From NCBI GenBank assembly GCA_023432075.1, contig JAEYVD010000758.1, positions 1 to 7,721 on the forward strand: a DNA stretch of 7,721 bases, in the 5' to 3' direction. Source of the stretch: Pseudomonadota bacterium (GTDB lineage: Bacteria > Pseudomonadota > Gammaproteobacteria > Burkholderiales > Burkholderiaceae_B). The notes under the pieces were generated by a model. That model did no database searches, was not told the origin of the DNA, and saw only the letters and a program-made list of their open reading frames with translations. Shown here one piece after another: positions 5,709 through 7,721 of the stretch (position 1 is the first letter of the stretch; each line of letters opens with the position of its first letter). The position numbers and the translations under genes are program-made.

Positions 5709-7069
5709 CAGGTCCTCCGGATCTTGAAGCTGGCGAGGTAAGCCTCGGGCTGGCTGGGATCAAAGGGCTTGCCCATGACGCTGAAGGTCTTGCCGGTTTC
5801 GGCGGGCGGGGTGAGGCCGGCTTCGCGCATCAGGCGAACGGCGTCGGTCGCCAGGAACACGTCGCTCGCGACCTTCTGATAGTCGACGTCGCCCTTGACC
5901 TGGCCCCAGCGCTTCATCTGCGTCAGGATCCAGACTGCGAACGACTGCCAGGGCATGGGGTCGAAGTCGATGCGGTTGGGATCGGTCAGCACCTTGCCCA
6001 GGCCGTCGGCGTAGGTGCCGGTCAGCACCTGCTCGACCACCGTGACGGGCTGGTTCAGGTAGTTGGGCGCGGCGATGGCGGTGGCGATTTCCTTGCGATT
6101 GGCCGGATTGCGGGCGTAGGCGGTGGCCTCGATGATGGCTTTCAGCAGAGCCTGATAGGTGTTGGGCATGGTGGTGACGAACTCCTTGCTGGCGGAGAAC
6201 GCGCAGCAGGGGTGGCCGTCCCAGATGGCCTTGGACAGGATGTGGATGAAGCCCACGCCGTCGTACACGGCGCGCTGGTTGACGGGATCGGGCGCCAGGA
6301 AGCCGTCGATGTTGTCGGCGCGCAGGTTGGCCACCATTTCGGGCGGCGGCACGGAACGGATCTGCACGTCGGTATCGGGATCCAGGCCGTGCTCAGCCAG
6401 GTAGTAGCGCAACAGGTAGTTGTGCATGGAGTAGTCGAAGGGGACGGCGAACTTGAAGCCCTTCCAGTCCTTCGGGTCTCGGCGGTCCTTGTGCTTCATG
6501 GACAGCGTGATGGCCTGGCCGTTGATGTTCTCGACGGCGGGCATGGTCCACGGCACGGCGCGGCTGGCGCCGACGCCCATCGAGATGGCGAGCGGCATGG
6601 GCGACAGCATGTGGGCGGCGTCATACTCGCCGGACATGGCCTTGTCGCGGATGAGCGCCCAGCCGGCGGTCTTGACGACTTCGACGTCCAGGCCCTGTTT
6701 GCCGTAAAAGCCCATGGGGTGCGCCATGATGATGGGCGTGGCGCAGGTGATGGGGATGAAGCCGACCTTGAGCTTCTGTTTTTCCAGCGGGCCGGCGGTC
6801 TGCGCGAAGGCTTCCTTGGCGGCGGCCAGCGGAAAGATCGACGCGATGGCGGCCATGGCGGTGCCGCTGCCGACGGCACGCAGGAAGCGGCGGCGCAGCG
6901 CATCCTGCGGGAACAGGGCGCGCATGACGGCCTGTTCGACGGCGCTGCCGGCGGCGTCGCCCTGCGAGATGGCCTGCGTGGCGCGCTCGTGTTCGGCCTG
7001 CGAGGCGTGGCGTCCGCAGCCGCATGCCAGGCGGCTGTTGGCGTCAAACGGGTTGCTGAAAAGGGACAT
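5708..7069 (-). CDS. NrtA/CmpA/CynA-family ABC transporter substrate-binding protein with Tat signal
   Basis: A 453-residue periplasmic anion receptor. The first 58 residues are a polar cytoplasmic extension with C16, C18, H21 and H27 (ACGCGRHASQAEH). They are followed by a twin-arginine motif RRRFLR (59-64), a hydrophobic stretch (about 66-84) and a likely cleavage site after AFA (87-89). The mature part starts at LKVGFIPITCATPIIMA (100-116) and continues with GFYGKQGLDVEVVKTAGWALIRDK (120-143). It includes FKFAVPFDYSMHNYLLRYYL (206-224) and GFLAPDPVNQRAV (256-268), the known pattern of the NrtA/SsuA_2 group that binds nitrate, bicarbonate or cyanate. Tat export suggests it folds, possibly with a cofactor, before crossing the membrane. 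ATG 7069 is chosen for AAGGAG at 7075-7080; in-frame ATGs at 7102 and 7099 lack a Shine-Dalgarno sequence. Both the Shine-Dalgarno and the start are inside an inverted repeat. Cyanate as ligand is inferred from cynS downstream. Confidence 0.92.
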   Translation of the reverse strand: MSLFSNPFDANSRLACGCGRHASQAEHERATQAISQGDAAGSAVEQAVMRALFPQDALRRRFLRAVGSGTAMAAIASIFPLAAAKEAFAQTAGPLEKQKLKVGFIPITCATPIIMAHPMGFYGKQGLDVEVVKTAGWALIRDKAMSGEYDAAHMLSPMPLAISMGVGASRAVPWTMPAVENINGQAITLSMKHKDRRDPKDWKGFKFAVPFDYSMHNYLLRYYLAEHGLDPDTDVQIRSVPPPEMVANLRADNIDGFLAPDPVNQRAVYDGVGFIHILSKAIWDGHPCCAFSASKEFVTTMPNTYQALLKAIIEATAYARNPANRKEIATAIAAPNYLNQPVTVVEQVLTGTYADGLGKVLTDPNRIDFDPMPWQSFAVWILTQMKRWGQVKGDVDYQKVASDVFLATDAVRLMREAGLTPPAETGKTFSVMGKPFDPSQPEAYLASFKIRRT

Positions 7070-7103
7070 GATGGCTCCTTCGGTCGGGAATGGAGCCATC
7101 ATG
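7067..7103 (-). promoter_or_regulatory. hairpin occluding the Shine-Dalgarno and start codon of the binding-protein gene
   Basis: CATGATGGCTCC (7067-7078) and GGAGCCATCATG (7092-7103) are perfect 12-base inverted repeats. In the minus-strand transcript the spacer adds three pairs (UUC 7090-7088 with GAA 7081-7079) past a single bulged A (7091), leaving the six-base loop CCGACC (7087-7082). The 3' arm contains the whole AAGGAG (7080-7075) and the AUG (7069-7067), so the folded RNA should block ribosome entry. The pairing is seen directly; the regulatory role is inferred. It could also act as a DNA operator. No T tract follows, so it is not an intrinsic terminator. The loop lacks the A1/G4 signature of ANTAR-type hexaloops (NasR, NasT). 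Confidence 0.6.
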
Positions 7104-7110
7104 GGGCTGG

Positions 7111-7133
7111 CCGGCGGCGGCCGGTATCGCCGG
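7111..7133 (-). repeat. GC-rich inverted repeat just upstream of the start-codon hairpin
   Basis: CCGGCG (7111-7116) and CGCCGG (7128-7133) are 6-bp perfect arms with an 11-base spacer that itself contains GGCCGG. In the transcript this could form a first stem 7 bases before the hairpin covering the start codon, making a two-hairpin leader. In DNA this rich in GC such short repeats arise easily, so the call is weak. Confidence 0.25.
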
Positions 7134-7148
7134 TTCAACGATACGCGT

Positions 7149-7164
7149 GTAGGGGCCTTACTAC
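7149..7164. promoter_or_regulatory. candidate regulator-binding dyad GTAG-N8-CTAC
   Basis: GTAG (7149-7152) and CTAC (7161-7164) form a short dyad in the 133-base gap between the response-regulator gene and the binding-protein gene, centred about 87 bases before the latter's start. It lies in the least GC-biased part of the gap. The upstream gene encodes a NarL/LuxR-type regulator, whose class binds short dyads, so this is a possible site. Only four bases per arm match; no clear -35/-10 or sigma-54 element could be placed with it. Confidence 0.2.
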
Positions 7165-7202
7165 GTGGTGCGCGGGCTGCGCCGGGATAGTGCGGCAGGC
7201 GC

Positions 7203-7721
7203 TCAGATCGCACCCAACTGGTGCGTGTTGGCGTAGGCGACCAATTCCACCAGCGTGCGGACGTTGAGCTTTTCGAAGATGCGGCTGCGGTAGGTGGAGA
7301 TGGTGTTGACGGACAGGGCAAGCTGTTCGCCAATGGCCGAGACGGAGCGGCCGGCCACCAGAAGCTGCAACACCTGGAATTCGCGGTTGGACAGCAATTC
7401 GTGGGGCGGGCGGGAGCTGTCCTGGCGCACGGTGTGGGCGAGCAGTTCGGCGACGGTGGGCGTGACGTACATCTTGCCGGCGGCGGCGTTGGTCAGGGCG
7501 GCAAGCAGTTCTTCAGGCTCGCACCCTTTGTTCAGATACGCATGGGCGCCGGCGCGCAGGGCGCGGACGGCGAACTGGGATTCGGGGTAGACGGAGAGCA
7601 TGACGACGCCCAATCCCGGATGATCGGCGCGCACGCTTTTCAGTACATCCAGCCCGTCGCGCTCGCCAAGGGCGACGTCCAGGACGATGGCGTCGTAGTG
7701 GGCCTGGCGCAGGGCGCGCAG
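7203..7721 (-). CDS. NarL/LuxR-family response regulator, N-terminus outside window
   Basis: The frame is open to the right edge, giving the last 172 residues; only about 35-45 residues of the receiver domain are missing. The receiver part shows YDAIVLDVALGERDG with the phospho-acceptor Asp (visible residue 15), then VVMLSVYPE with the switch Ser (43) and AYLNKG with the conserved Lys (65). The C-terminal GerE/LuxR DNA-binding domain spans about 110-172, with LSNREFQVLQLLVAG and the recognition helix region LSVNTISTYRSRIFEKL. It acts as a phosphorylation-controlled transcription factor; its histidine kinase is not in the window. It is transcribed toward the cyanate transporter operon, 133 bases before it, which makes it a candidate regulator of that operon or a separate upstream unit. 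A GTG at 7634 is internal and not a start. Confidence 0.93.
   Translation of the reverse strand: MRALRQAHYDAIVLDVALGERDGLDVLKSVRADHPGLGVVMLSVYPESQFAVRALRAGAHAYLNKGCEPEELLAALTNAAAGKMYVTPTVAELLAHTVRQDSSRPPHELLSNREFQVLQLLVAGRSVSAIGEQLALSVNTISTYRSRIFEKLNVRTLVELVAYANTHQLGAI

Noticed and set aside
7092..7103. The inverted repeat as ends of a small mobile element
   Set aside because: Only 13 bases lie between the arms, there is no flanking target duplication, and the arms coincide with functional translation signals.
7067..7133. ANTAR (NasR/NasT-type) antitermination leader
   Set aside because: Two adjacent stems and one hexaloop are suggestive, but the loop lacks A1 and G4, the other stem has no hexaloop, and there is no terminator T tract.
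7070..7202. Sigma-54 promoter or NarL heptamers upstream of the transporter operon
   Set aside because: No TGGCAC-N5-TTGC-like element and no TACYYMT heptamer pair was found on either strand; TTGAAC on the minus strand has no acceptable -10 at 17 bases.
5651..7267. Long plus-strand open frame (538 codons) antisense to the binding-protein gene
   Set aside because: It is a shadow of a well-supported gene in GC-rich DNA; its translation is Gly/His/Val/Asp-rich with no recognisable domain and no matching Shine-Dalgarno or neighbours.

Overview
The window is GC-rich, densely coded bacterial DNA. Gene content points to a betaproteobacterium of the Alcaligenaceae (Achromobacter/Bordetella type): a Bug-family periplasmic binding protein tail, an XRE-cupin regulator and an NrtA-type ABC system with cyanase. 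The genus is inferred from gene content and base composition, not from a marker gene. No tRNA, rRNA, CRISPR array, insertion sequence or phage gene was seen, and no gene-free stretch exceeds 300 bases.

Plus strand, positions 1-1625, is the end of a likely catabolic operon. It holds the C-terminus of a Bug-type (TctC-like) binding protein, a possible six-codon minicistron, a glutathione S-transferase-like protein, and a class II aldolase/adducin-fold protein that keeps its metal histidines but seems to lack the catalytic Glu of true aldolases. Positions 1704-3579, also plus strand, hold an XRE-HTH regulator with a cupin sensor domain, a small DUF861-type cupin protein and pyridoxal kinase PdxY.

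Minus strand, transcribed right to left from 7721 to 3613, holds the C-terminal part of a NarL/LuxR-type response regulator, then a tight four-gene operon. The operon encodes an NrtA/CmpA/CynA-family binding protein with a Tat signal, a permease, an ATPase and cyanase CynS. The simplest reading is that the ABC transporter imports cyanate (possibly also nitrate-like anions) and cyanase breaks it down with bicarbonate to ammonia and CO2, supplying nitrogen and removing a toxic ion. The response regulator upstream is a candidate controller. The plus and minus blocks converge at 3580-3612, where a short GC hairpin lies.

The most striking non-coding signal is in the 133-base gap before the binding-protein gene. 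A perfect 12-bp inverted repeat (7067-7078 and 7092-7103), extended by 3 more pairs past a one-base bulge to a six-base loop, buries both the Shine-Dalgarno sequence and the start codon of the first transporter gene. This suggests translational control of cyanate uptake, which I cannot assign to a known class.
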